A stretch of DNA of 24,255 bases from JAGNZR01 sp051652785. Its GTDB lineage: Bacteria; Fusobacteriota; Fusobacteriia; Fusobacteriales; Fusobacteriaceae. The notes beneath the pieces are model-generated. The model worked only from the letters and a program-made list of their open reading frames with translations, made no database searches and was not told the origin of the DNA. Below, one piece after another: positions 1 to 7,451 of the stretch. The stretch lies in assembly GCA_051652785.1 (NCBI GenBank), contig JBOFUX010000058.1, positions 1 to 24,255 on the forward strand. The letters are read 5' to 3'. Position 1 is the first letter of the stretch, and every line of letters begins with the position of its first letter. Position numbers and translations under genes: made by a program.

Positions 1-1
1 A

Positions 2-250
2 ACTATTTATATAGGAGTATTTGTAGGAAATTATTTTTATAAAACTGAAAATATATATATGGATAATATTTTAAAGATAATAAAAGTAATATATATCACC
101 TATGGAATAAAATCTCTTTATTTATCTTTATTAAGAAAAATAAAAAAAGATTTTATTTCAAAAATATTAATAATTGTAGTACTTACTTATCTTCCATTGG
201 TAGTCTTTGTTTATGGAGTAGCAGAAAGTTTAAAAAAAGAAAAAAATTAA
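2..250 (+). CDS. C-terminal end of a YybS/DUF2232-like membrane protein (5' partial)
   Basis: The reading frame is open from the left edge of the window to the TAA at 248-250, so the gene starts outside. An ATG at 59 exists but has no ribosome binding site and the frame upstream of it has no stop, so I treat it as internal. The visible 82 residues hold a basic stretch (LLRKIKKDF), one strongly hydrophobic segment (ILIIVVLTYLPLVVFVYGVA) and a short charged tail. The pattern of basic loop, last membrane helix, G-x-x-(D/E) and charged end resembles the C-terminus of DUF2232/YybS proteins, which are commonly encoded just upstream of rplI and dnaB. Function in this family is unclear. The call rests on position and hydropathy, so confidence is moderate. 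Confidence 0.55.
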   Translation, partial: TIYIGVFVGNYFYKTENIYMDNILKIIKVIYITYGIKSLYLSLLRKIKKDFISKILIIVVLTYLPLVVFVYGVAESLKKEKN

Positions 251-279
251 AAAAAGAAAAAAATTCAGGAGGAACTAAA

Positions 280-729
280 ATGTCAAGATTACAAATAATA
301 CTAAAAGAGGATGTGGCAGGTCAAGGAAGAAAAGGAGAGATAGTAAACGTTTCAGAAGGTTATGCAAGAAACTATTTATTAAAAGGTAACAAAGGGATTA
401 TAGCAACTCCAGAAGAGCTAAAAAAAATAGAGAATAGAAAGAAAAAAGAAGAACTAAAAGCTGAAGAAGAAAAAAATAAATCTAAAGAAGTAAAAAAACT
501 TTTAGAAAGTAAAAAAATAGTGATACAAGTTAAAGCTGGGGAAAATGGAAAAGTATTTGGTGCTATAACAAACAAAGAAATAGTTCAAGAAATTATAAAT
601 GTGTTTAATTTGGAAATAGATAGAAAAAAAATAGAGTGTAATATTAAATCTTTAGGTGAACATATAGTAATAGTTAAGCTTCATACTGATGTTAAGGCTG
701 AATTAATAGTTGTAACTGAAAGTAAATAA
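280..729 (+). CDS. rplI: 50S ribosomal protein L9
   Basis: Ribosomal protein L9, a 23S rRNA-binding protein at the base of the L1 stalk that helps frame maintenance. The 149-residue product has the usual length. The N-terminal RNA-binding domain begins MSRLQIILKEDVAGQGRKG and contains the family signature around G-x(2)-V-x-V-x(2)-G-Y-A-R-N-(F/Y)-L (residues 19-34). A lysine/glutamate-rich connecting helix spans about residues 43-75, and the C-terminal domain follows (around AGENGKVFGAITNKEI). A strong AGGAGG (267-272) sits 7 nt before the ATG. Thirteen nucleotides separate it from dnaB, so the two are almost certainly cotranscribed. Confidence 0.98.
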   Translation: MSRLQIILKEDVAGQGRKGEIVNVSEGYARNYLLKGNKGIIATPEELKKIENRKKKEELKAEEEKNKSKEVKKLLESKKIVIQVKAGENGKVFGAITNKEIVQEIINVFNLEIDRKKIECNIKSLGEHIVIVKLHTDVKAELIVVTESK

Positions 730-742
730 GGAGATATTCTAA

Positions 743-2080
743 ATGAATAATATAGAAAGTTTAAGAAAAGTTCCAAGTAGTATAGAATCAGAAAAAGCTG
801 TTTTAGGTGGAATATTTCTGAAACCTGAAATATTTGGTGATGTTATCGAAATATTGAAAACAACAGATTTTTATAGAAATTCATATAAATTAGTATATGA
901 AACTATGATAGAAATGTATTCTAATGATGAAACTATAGATCCTATATTATTAGTTGAATACTTAAAAAAGAAAAATAAATATGAAGAAATTGGTGGAGAA
1001 AAAATTCTTTATGAAATTATAGAGGATACATCTACAGCAGCAAATACGTTAAAATATGCTTCCATAGTAAGAGAAAAATCTATTTTAAGAAAACTAACAG
1101 ATATTGGAACTAAAATAGTTGAAATGGCTTCAGAGGGATGCGAAGACGTAGATACAATTTTAGATAAAGCTGAAGGTTTGATTTTTAAAATATCGGAAAC
1201 TAAAGAAGCTAAAGATATAGTAAATATAAAAGATACTCTTGAAAAAGAGTTTGAAAGATTACAAAGTGCATATGAAAATAAAGGTATGACAACAGGAATA
1301 TCTTCTGGATTTAAAAACTATGATTTCTTAACTAGTGGATTTCATCCCTCAGATTTAATTATAATTGCAGCAAGACCAGCTATGGGAAAAACAGCCTTTG
1401 CTCTAAATCTAGCTTTGAATGCCTCATTAGATTCTAAAAAAAGTGTTTTAATTTTTTCTTTAGAGATGGGAAATTCACAACTTTTACAAAGACTTTTGTC
1501 AGTTGATTCAGGAGTACCACTTCAAAAGATAAGAAACGGATTTTTAGATGAAGTAGAGTGGGGAAAATTAGGAATGACCTCTGGGAAGTTAGCTAATGCA
1601 GAAATTAATATAGCAGATGTTCCCAATGTAAATGTTTTGGAGATTAGAGCAATTGCAAGAAGGTTAAAAGCTGCAAATAAGCTAGATATGATCGTAATTG
1701 ATTATTTACAGCTTATAAGTGGAAATGGAAAATCAGATAATAGACAAAATGAAGTTTCTGAAATATCAAGGGCACTAAAAGGAATAGCTAGAGAACTTGA
1801 TATTCCAGTAATTGCTCTTTCACAACTCTCAAGAGCTCCAGAGCAAAGAGCGGATAGAAGACCTATGCTTTCTGATTTAAGAGAATCAGGAGCAATAGAA
1901 CAAGATGCTGATATAGTTCTTTTCTTGTATAGAGATGATTACTATAATGAAGATAGTGAATTAAAAGGTGTTACTGAAGTAATAATTGGAAAGCAAAGAA
2001 ATGGTCCAGTTGGAACAGCACAACTAAGATTCTTCCATGAACTTACAAAATTTGCTGACTATACATCTAAGGTTGAATAA
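743..2080 (+). CDS. dnaB: Replicative DNA helicase DnaB
   Basis: Hexameric 5'-3' replicative helicase that unwinds the chromosome at the fork and recruits primase. The 445 residues give the standard two-domain layout: an N-terminal DnaB domain (about 10-115, beginning P-S-S-I-E-S-E-K-A-V-L-G-G), a linker, and a RecA-like motor domain from about 180. Walker A is ARPAMGKT (210-217); the H1a region holds FSLEM (238-242); Walker B lies in LDMIVIDYLQL (314-324); the downstream segment with LSQLSRAPEQR and SDLRESGAIEQDAD is typical motif H3/H4. No intein is present. A GGAG at 730-733 precedes the ATG at 743. It follows rplI by 13 nt and is followed by trhP1 after 25 nt, suggesting one operon. Confidence 0.98.
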   Translation: MNNIESLRKVPSSIESEKAVLGGIFLKPEIFGDVIEILKTTDFYRNSYKLVYETMIEMYSNDETIDPILLVEYLKKKNKYEEIGGEKILYEIIEDTSTAANTLKYASIVREKSILRKLTDIGTKIVEMASEGCEDVDTILDKAEGLIFKISETKEAKDIVNIKDTLEKEFERLQSAYENKGMTTGISSGFKNYDFLTSGFHPSDLIIIAARPAMGKTAFALNLALNASLDSKKSVLIFSLEMGNSQLLQRLLSVDSGVPLQKIRNGFLDEVEWGKLGMTSGKLANAEINIADVPNVNVLEIRAIARRLKAANKLDMIVIDYLQLISGNGKSDNRQNEVSEISRALKGIARELDIPVIALSQLSRAPEQRADRRPMLSDLRESGAIEQDADIVLFLYRDDYYNEDSELKGVTEVIIGKQRNGPVGTAQLRFFHELTKFADYTSKVE

Positions 2081-2105
2081 AAAAATATTAGAGAGGAATA
2101 AAAAA

Positions 2106-2999
2106 TTGAGAAAAATAAAAATCGTTGCACCAGGTGGAAACAAAGAAAAAATTGAGGCTGCTTTAAAACAAGGTGCTGATATAATTTTTGTAGGTGGAAA
2201 AATGCTCAATTTAAGAGCAGGAACACAAAATTTTTCAGATGAAGAATTAAAAGAACTCACAAAATTAATTCATAATATGGGAAAAAAAATTCAAGTAAAT
2301 TTAAATGCAGTACCTTTTAATGATGAGTTAGATGGGCTTATGGAATATAGTAAATTTCTTGAAGAGATAGGAATAGATGGAGTTATTATTTCTGATCTTG
2401 GTGTATTTCAGTGTGTAAGAGAAAATACCAGTTTAGAAATAACGATACAAACTCATTCAAGTAATACAAATTGGCGTTCTATAGAAATGTGGAAAAAATT
2501 AGGAGCAAAAAAAGTAGTACTTGATAGAGATATAACACTTAATAGTATTTTAGAAATACGAACTAAAGTTCCAGATATAAAAATAGAAGTTTTAGTTCAT
2601 GGACCTGTTTCTATGGCTATTTCAAGAAGACCTTTACTAAGTAATTATATGAGAGAAAAATCAATTGAAAAAAATCCTAATTTAGAAAAATATTCAATTG
2701 TAGAAGAAACAAGACCTGGCGAACATATGCCAATATTTGAAGACATATATGGAACATATATATATAGTGCAAAAGATTTGTGCACATTGGATATATTAGA
2801 AAAAATATTGGATTTAGGCATTGATTCAATAAAAATAGATGGGGGAATGAAAGATGAAGTGTATATATCAACTGTTGTTGGTATATACAATGAAGCCTTG
2901 AATTCTTATTTAAAAAATCAATATTTTTATAAAGAGGAATGGATGGAAAAATTAAAAGAAACAACAAAATTACCATTTATGAATTGGTTTAAAAATTAA
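2106..2999 (+). CDS. trhP1: U32-family protein, TrhP1/YrrN-like, lacking most Fe-S cysteines
   Basis: A 297-residue member of peptidase family U32. Family members are now tied to tRNA 5-hydroxyuridine formation (TrhP/YrrN/YrrO) and O2-independent ubiquinone synthesis (UbiU/V) rather than proven proteolysis. I place the start at TTG 2106, which has GAGAGGA (2091-2097) 8 nt upstream and gives an N-terminus aligned with the next gene; an in-frame ATG at 2037 lies inside dnaB without such a site. The protein aligns nearly gap-free with the paralogue at 3034-4254 through residue 180 (shared SSNTNWRS-like, VPDI-IEV-VHG). Where the paralogue has C169 and C176, this protein has Ser169 and Pro176, and the G-D-C-A-Q-S-C segment is absent; only the D-L-C cysteine (C226) remains. 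It also ends about 110 residues earlier. Bacillus subtilis yrrN-yrrO has the same short-then-long order. It may be a non-catalytic partner. Confidence 0.8.
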   Translation: MRKIKIVAPGGNKEKIEAALKQGADIIFVGGKMLNLRAGTQNFSDEELKELTKLIHNMGKKIQVNLNAVPFNDELDGLMEYSKFLEEIGIDGVIISDLGVFQCVRENTSLEITIQTHSSNTNWRSIEMWKKLGAKKVVLDRDITLNSILEIRTKVPDIKIEVLVHGPVSMAISRRPLLSNYMREKSIEKNPNLEKYSIVEETRPGEHMPIFEDIYGTYIYSAKDLCTLDILEKILDLGIDSIKIDGGMKDEVYISTVVGIYNEALNSYLKNQYFYKEEWMEKLKETTKLPFMNWFKN

Positions 3000-3033
3000 T
3001 AATATTATGTAGATATATAGAGAGGATGAAAAA

Positions 3034-4254
3034 TTGAAAAGAGTAGAGTTATTAGGACCAGCAGGAAATATGGAAAAACTTGAAATAGCTTTTCACTATG
3101 GAGCTGATGCAGTATTTGTCGGTGGTACAATGTTTAGTTTAAGAGCTGGAAGCCATAATTTTTCAAATGAACAGCTAAAAGAAGCAGTGGATTATGCACA
3201 TTTATTAAAGAAAAAAATATATGTTGCTTTAAATGTAATCCCACACAATGATGAGTTTGGAATGCTACCTGATTATGTTAAATATTTAGAAAAGATAGGT
3301 ATAGATGGCGTTATCGTAGCTGATTTAGGAGTTTTTCAAATAGTAAAGGAGAATTCTAACTTAAAAATTAGTGTAAGTACTCAAGCGAGTAATACAAATT
3401 GGCGTTCAGTTAAAATGTGGAAAGATATGGGAGCGAATAGAGTTGTTTTAGCAAGAGAAGTTTCTCTTGAAAATATAGCAGAAATAAAAAATAAAGTTCC
3501 TGATATAGAAATAGAAGTTTTTGTTCATGGTGCTATGTGTATGGCAGTTTCTGGACGTTGTTTACTAAGTAATCATATGATAGGTAGAGATGCAAATAGA
3601 GGTGACTGTGCCCAATCTTGCAGATGGAATTATAATGTTTTAGAAGAAGAAACTGATGGAACTTACACAGAGACTAAAGAAGAAGCAGAGAATTCTTTTA
3701 TGTTTAATGCAAAGGATTTATGTGCTATAAAAATTATAGATAAGTTATTAGATTTAGGAATTGATTCACTTAAAATTGAAGGAAGAATGAAAGGGATTTA
3801 TTATGTTGCTAATGTTGTTAAAGTTTATAAAGATGCAGTTGATAAATATTATTCAGGAAATTATGAATTTAATCCTAAATGGTTAGAAGAATTAGAATCA
3901 ACTTCTCATAGATCTTATTCTACAGGTTTTCTTCAGAGTACACCCTTAGAGGATTCAATGAATTATAAAGATAGAAATTCTTATAGTCAAACTCATCAAA
4001 TAGTAGCTAAAGTAGTTGAAATTTTAGAAAATAATGAATATATTTTGGAAATAAGAAATAGACTTGAGTCTGGAGATAAGTTAGAAGTAATAAATCCTAC
4101 TTTTGGAATTCAAGAAATTATTTTACCAAAAATGCTGATATTGAAAAAAGGAGAGGAAACTGAATCATTGTTTTCAAATCCAAATTCAAAAGTTAAAATA
4201 AAATTAAAAGATATAACCTTATCTAAATTTGATATGATAAGAAAAATAATATGA
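3034..4254 (+). CDS. trhP2: U32-family protein, TrhP2/YrrO-like (tRNA hydroxylation)
   Basis: A 406-residue U32 protein of the TrhP/YrrO/YegQ type, expected to help make 5-hydroxyuridine at tRNA wobble position 34. The start is TTG 3034 with AGAGAGGAT (3019-3027) upstream, 34 nt after the stop of its paralogue. The U32 signature is intact: E-V-F-V-H-G-A-M-C-M-A-V-S-G-R-C (161-176), then G-D-C-A-Q-S-C (190-196) and D-L-C (228-230). Cysteines 169, 176, 192 and 230 match the spacing of the four 4Fe-4S ligands described for UbiU-type proteins. The segment KIEGRMKGIYYVANVV (247-262) is also typical, and a C-terminal beta-rich domain occupies about 300-406. Historic annotation would be collagenase-like protease; evidence for that activity is weak. 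Confidence 0.85.
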   Translation: MKRVELLGPAGNMEKLEIAFHYGADAVFVGGTMFSLRAGSHNFSNEQLKEAVDYAHLLKKKIYVALNVIPHNDEFGMLPDYVKYLEKIGIDGVIVADLGVFQIVKENSNLKISVSTQASNTNWRSVKMWKDMGANRVVLAREVSLENIAEIKNKVPDIEIEVFVHGAMCMAVSGRCLLSNHMIGRDANRGDCAQSCRWNYNVLEEETDGTYTETKEEAENSFMFNAKDLCAIKIIDKLLDLGIDSLKIEGRMKGIYYVANVVKVYKDAVDKYYSGNYEFNPKWLEELESTSHRSYSTGFLQSTPLEDSMNYKDRNSYSQTHQIVAKVVEILENNEYILEIRNRLESGDKLEVINPTFGIQEIILPKMLILKKGEETESLFSNPNSKVKIKLKDITLSKFDMIRKII

Positions 4255-4270
4255 TTAAAGCGATTAAAAT

Positions 4271-4306
4271 AAAAAACTTGGGACTGAATACTTCCCAAGT
4301 TTTTTA
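4271..4306. terminator. Bidirectional intrinsic terminator between trhP2 and the Rep_3-like gene
   Basis: A 12-bp stem with arms AAAAACTTGGGA and TCCCAAGTTTTT and a 9-nt loop is followed by a T run on the + strand and preceded by an A run, so it can end both the dnaB/trhP transcript and the convergent minus-strand gene. Confidence 0.9.
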
Positions 4307-4331
4307 TTTTAAATTAAATTTATAAGTTAAT

Positions 4332-5474
4332 TTAAGATTGTGAAATTGTAAATTTTGATATTTTTAAAGTACTTTCTTTTTCTTTACCGCAATAAAATGC
4401 TTCAATTTTAAAGTTTTCATTTTCAAAAATTAATCTATTAGTATTTTTCATGTCATGAAGTTTAGCAAGGAATGTGTAGTTATAGTAAAATTTTAATTTT
4501 AGCATCTCTTTATATATCGTGGATTCAAATATATAAAGGTGTTTGTAGATTTCTTTAATTTCAGTGAATAAGACACATTCTTTGATCTGGAGATGATAAG
4601 CATAATTCAAATTTAGAGATTTAAAAATTTCATTATCCAATGGTGGCTGAAAATTTTCAAGAACATATTGAATATTTGTTTTAACATATTCAATATCTTT
4701 TTCTGATATAAATTTTTCAATAATTTGAGTAGTTTTTCCTAAAAAATCAACTGAATTTTTAATAGAAAAAATAATATCTTCAAAATTATTTTGTATATGT
4801 TCTGTTTGAATATTTTTAAAAGTAAAAAGAAGTTCTTGTACTTTACTAGTTATTTTATCAGTTTTTTTTATTTTTTCATAATTTAGCATATAATCTGTAG
4901 CTTCATTTATATCTTTTAAAAGTGGTTTTAAAATTATCTTTTCAAAATCATAAAATCTTAAATAATAATTATCAGAAAGTTCAAGTAATTTTTTGAATTC
5001 TTCTAACTGAATAGAAAAACTACCAGAATCTAAATTTTTGAGAATAAGTTTATAAATCTCAATACTAGTTTTATCTTCAAAAAAGAAAAAAGCTAAAATA
5101 TTTATTTTATAGAATAAAGAATTTTTTTTTAATGCAGAAATAATAGTACTAGGAAGAAAAAAATTATATTCTTCTTTATAAAAAGTAACACTTTCAATTA
5201 TTGGTGTTGTTAGAGAAAAAATTAGAGAATTATTTTCATAAAGAGAGAAAAAAATTTTTTTTTCCAAAAGTTTTTCATATGTTTTAAAAAAATCTTCTTC
5301 TAATCTTAACTCTTTTATCTTTTCTAGAGAAAGAGCAATAGAAACAGATTTATTCAATTTAAATTCTGTAAGAATGAATCGTAAAAGTATTTTTTCTTTT
5401 TTAGAAATTCGTTTGCTCAGTTCAATTCTAAAGTCATTAATGTTAATATCGAAAGCATAATCTAAATTTATCAT
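4332..5474 (-). CDS. Rep_3 (RepB)-family initiator-like winged-helix protein
   Basis: A 380-residue protein resembling Rep_3 replication initiators of theta plasmids. The N-terminal third (about 15-95) has the winged-helix-1 pattern, starting with basic K-R-I-S-K-K-E-K before a helix. The second half of the domain is the clearest match: F-F-E-D-K-T-S-I-E-I-Y-K-L (131-143), S-I-Q-L-E-E-F-K-K-L-L-E-L (154-166), then N-Y-Y-L-R-F-Y-D-F-E-K-I-I-L-K-P-L-L-K-D (169-188) and I-N-E-A-T-D-Y near 189-195, followed by Y-E-K-I-K-K-T-D-K-I (199-208), as in the second winged helix. About 160 C-terminal residues match nothing I recognise. It is divergent from a PTS operon, with no parAB, mobilisation or toxin-antitoxin genes nearby, so this is a chromosomal homologue. 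It may initiate a cryptic origin, be a plasmid relic, or act as a regulator. The site AGGGAG lies just upstream of the ATG. Confidence 0.7.
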   Translation of the reverse strand: MINLDYAFDININDFRIELSKRISKKEKILLRFILTEFKLNKSVSIALSLEKIKELRLEEDFFKTYEKLLEKKIFFSLYENNSLIFSLTTPIIESVTFYKEEYNFFLPSTIISALKKNSLFYKINILAFFFFEDKTSIEIYKLILKNLDSGSFSIQLEEFKKLLELSDNYYLRFYDFEKIILKPLLKDINEATDYMLNYEKIKKTDKITSKVQELLFTFKNIQTEHIQNNFEDIIFSIKNSVDFLGKTTQIIEKFISEKDIEYVKTNIQYVLENFQPPLDNEIFKSLNLNYAYHLQIKECVLFTEIKEIYKHLYIFESTIYKEMLKLKFYYNYTFLAKLHDMKNTNRLIFENENFKIEAFYCGKEKESTLKISKFTISQS

Positions 5475-5485
5475 AAAGTTCTCCC

Positions 5486-5505
5486 TTTATTTATTTATTT
5501 ATTTA
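5486..5505. repeat. Five-unit TTTA tetranucleotide tract in the leader of the Rep_3-like gene
   Basis: Five perfect tandem copies of TTTA (TAAA on the transcribed strand) lie directly upstream of and abutting the ribosome binding site of the minus-strand gene that starts at 5474. A second, imperfect tract of the same unit but inverse sense occurs at about 5607-5630. Simple tetranucleotide tracts at such positions can vary in length. Confidence 0.8.
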
Positions 5506-5565
5506 TTTTGTAAGTTTTTCAGCAATATTAGACGAAATTTTTATATATTTTTTTTCTAATAATCT

Positions 5566-5594
5566 ATTTTAACAGAAAAAATAAAAAAAAACAA
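5566..5594 (-). promoter_or_regulatory. Candidate promoter of the Rep_3-like gene
   Basis: On the minus strand TTGTTT (5594-5589) and TAAAAT (5571-5566) are separated by 17 nt, giving a leader of roughly 85 nt before the ATG at 5474. In such AT-rich DNA chance matches are common, so confidence is limited. Confidence 0.35.
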
Positions 5595-5661
5595 TATATA
5601 AATCTTAAAAAAATAAATAAACAAATAAAAATACAATTCTATATAACGAAAAAAAGAACTG

Positions 5662-5675
5662 AAATAGAACTATTT
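5662..5675. promoter_or_regulatory. Palindrome overlapping the PTS promoter -35 (candidate operator)
   Basis: The sequence AAATAG-AA-CTATTT is a perfect 6-bp-arm inverted repeat whose right arm runs into the TTGACA hexamer of the PTS promoter. The same half-site, CTATTT on the + strand (5564-5569), overlaps the candidate -10 of the divergent Rep_3-like gene. No protein is known to bind here. Confidence 0.4.
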
Positions 5676-5702
5676 GACAAAAATGGAAACTTATAATATG
5701 AT
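5674..5702 (+). promoter_or_regulatory. Promoter of the PTS operon
   Basis: TTGACA (5674-5679) and TATGAT (5697-5702) with a 17-nt spacer make a near-consensus housekeeping promoter. The ribosome binding site AAGGAG and the EIIB ATG at 5747 follow about 35-45 nt later. Confidence 0.75.
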
Positions 5703-5746
5703 AGTAACAAGAAGTGAAATAAAAAATGAAAAGGAGTTAAACAATT

Positions 5747-6058
5747 ATGAAAAAAATACTATTATTATGCTCTGCAGGAATGTCAACAAGTATGGTTGTA
5801 AAAAAAATGAAGGAGGCGGCAATTGAACAAAATATTGAAACAAAAATTGAAGCAGTTGGATTAGATCAATTTCATAATTTACTTGGAGAATATGATGTAT
5901 TTCTTTTAGGTCCACAAGTAAGATATAAAAAACCTGAATTAGAAAAAATAGCAAATGAAAATAATAAACCACTAGATGTAATTAATACAATGGATTATGG
6001 AATGATGAATGGAAAGAAAATATTAGAATTTGCAATGAATTTAGAATATAATAAATAA
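5747..6058 (+). CDS. PTS system lactose/cellobiose-family EIIB component
   Basis: Cytoplasmic phosphocarrier that takes phosphate from EIIA and passes it to the sugar bound by EIIC. At 103 residues it is the normal size for a free-standing Lac-family EIIB. The phosphorylated cysteine is C8 in K-I-L-L-L-C-S-A-G-M-S-T-S-M, the hallmark P-loop of the CelA/ChbB group, followed by the typical G-P-Q-V-R-Y (55-60) segment. It is the first gene of an EIIB-EIIC-EIIA operon. Substrates of this group include cellobiose, diacetylchitobiose and lactose; the sequence alone does not decide among them. Confidence 0.93.
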   Translation: MKKILLLCSAGMSTSMVVKKMKEAAIEQNIETKIEAVGLDQFHNLLGEYDVFLLGPQVRYKKPELEKIANENNKPLDVINTMDYGMMNGKKILEFAMNLEYNK

Positions 6059-6095
6059 AATTTATAATTATAATATAGTATAGGGGGAATAGAAA

Positions 6096-7424
6096 ATGAT
6101 GAAAAAACTAATGGATATTATTGAAAAAAGAGTAATGCCAGTAGCAGAAAAAGTAGCAGGAAACAGATATTTAAATGCAATTAAAGATGGATTTGTGTAT
6201 GCTATGCCATTTTTAATAATCGGTTCATTTGTATTATTATTAGTAAATTTACCTTTCACAGACAAAAGTACATTTATGTATGTAGGATGGTATGATAATT
6301 TAATGAAGAGTTTTAAAGGTGATTTAGTTCAGCCCTTCTATGTAAGTATGGGAATTTTATCAATTTTTGTATCTTATGGTATAGGATCATCACTTTCAAA
6401 TGCTTATGGTTTAAATGCTATAACTGGTGGATTCTTATCTCTATACACTTTTCTACTAACATCAGCTAAATTAGACTGGTTACCAGTAGGTCAGGCAGAA
6501 GGTTCACAAGCACTATTTCATATTCAAGAAGGTGGATGGATGCCAGTAATGGATGCACGGTATCTTGATGCAAAAGGATTATTTACAGCTATCATAGTTT
6601 CAATAATTTCAATTGAAATATTTAAATTTTTAGTTAAGAGAAAATTTGTAATAACTTTGCCGGATTCTGTTCCTCCAGCAATAGCAAAATCTTTTGAGTT
6701 ATTAATTCCAGTAATAGTAACAACAGTTATTTTTCAAGGTTTAAGCATAGTAATACAAAAAAATATGTATATAATGATACCTGAATTAATAATGAAAGCA
6801 CTTGAGCCTTTACTTAGAATGTCAGATTCATTACCTTCATTGATGGTTATACTTATAATAACACATTTATTATGGTTTGCAGGATTACATGGTGGTAATA
6901 TAGTTGTGGCAGTTGTAAACTCTATAACTCTTTCAAACCTTGCAGCAAATCAGGCTGCTCTACAAGCAGGTGAAGTATTACCAAAAATATTTGCTGGTGG
7001 ATTCTTAGATTCATTTGTATATATAGGTGGAGTTGGAACAACTTTAGGACTTGCAATAGCTATGGTAAGAAGTAAAAATAAACATTTAAATTCAGTTGGA
7101 AAATTATCATTAATTCCAAGTATATTTAACATAAATGAACCAATTTTATTTGGAGCACCAGTAGTAATGAATCCAATTTTAGTAATACCATTTATAGGAG
7201 TACCAGTTATAAATGCAACAATAGCTTGGTATGCTACAAAATATGGACTTATTGAAAGAATAGTAACATTAGTTCCTTGGACTACTCCAGGACCTCTTGC
7301 GGCATTATTAGCTACTAACTTTAGTATTAAAGCAATGATACTAAGTTTTCTATTAATATTTTTATCATATATAATATATAGACCATTCTTAAAAATGTAT
7401 GAAAGATCTTTAGGTGAAGAATAA
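6096..7424 (+). CDS. PTS system lactose/cellobiose-family EIIC permease
   Basis: Membrane permease that binds and translocates a beta-disaccharide while EIIB phosphorylates it. The 442 residues are the usual CelB/ChbC length and show about ten hydrophobic spans. Family landmarks are present: the N-terminal R-Y-L-N-A-I-K-D-G-F-V-Y-A-M-P (24-38), W-F-A-G-L-H-G-G-N (260-268) with the conserved histidine H265, and N-E-P-I-L-F-G-A-P (347-355) with the sugar-binding glutamate E348. The GGGGG-rich ribosome binding site near 6083-6087 supports the ATG at 6096 (a second ATG follows directly). No 6-phospho-beta-glucosidase is encoded nearby, so substrate is unresolved between cellobiose-like, chitobiose-like and lactose-like sugars. 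Confidence 0.94.
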   Translation: MMKKLMDIIEKRVMPVAEKVAGNRYLNAIKDGFVYAMPFLIIGSFVLLLVNLPFTDKSTFMYVGWYDNLMKSFKGDLVQPFYVSMGILSIFVSYGIGSSLSNAYGLNAITGGFLSLYTFLLTSAKLDWLPVGQAEGSQALFHIQEGGWMPVMDARYLDAKGLFTAIIVSIISIEIFKFLVKRKFVITLPDSVPPAIAKSFELLIPVIVTTVIFQGLSIVIQKNMYIMIPELIMKALEPLLRMSDSLPSLMVILIITHLLWFAGLHGGNIVVAVVNSITLSNLAANQAALQAGEVLPKIFAGGFLDSFVYIGGVGTTLGLAIAMVRSKNKHLNSVGKLSLIPSIFNINEPILFGAPVVMNPILVIPFIGVPVINATIAWYATKYGLIERIVTLVPWTTPGPLAALLATNFSIKAMILSFLLIFLSYIIYRPFLKMYERSLGEE

Positions 7425-7451
7425 TACAAAAAAATAATACGGAGATGAAAA

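Noticed and set aside
2037..2105. ATG 2037 as the start of the first U32 protein
   Set aside because: It would add 23 residues overlapping dnaB that have no counterpart in the paralogue; TTG 2106 has a good ribosome binding site and aligns with the paralogue start.
2024..2260. Minus-strand open frame across the dnaB end and trhP1 start
   Set aside because: Low-complexity Phe/Ser-rich translation typical of antisense A-rich coding sequence, with real genes on the other strand.
5486..5630. CRISPR-like repeats
   Set aside because: The units are tetranucleotides without spacers and no cas genes are present.
5475..5746. Plasmid-style origin with iterons or DnaA boxes next to the Rep_3-like gene
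   Set aside because: The 272-bp region is AT-rich with TTTA-type tracts, but I find no 18-22 bp direct repeats and no clear TTATCCACA-like boxes.
6950..7429. A 159-codon open frame on the minus strand inside the EIIC gene
   Set aside because: It is fully antisense to a clear EIIC permease, has no ribosome binding site and shows no recognisable domain; a shadow of the real gene.
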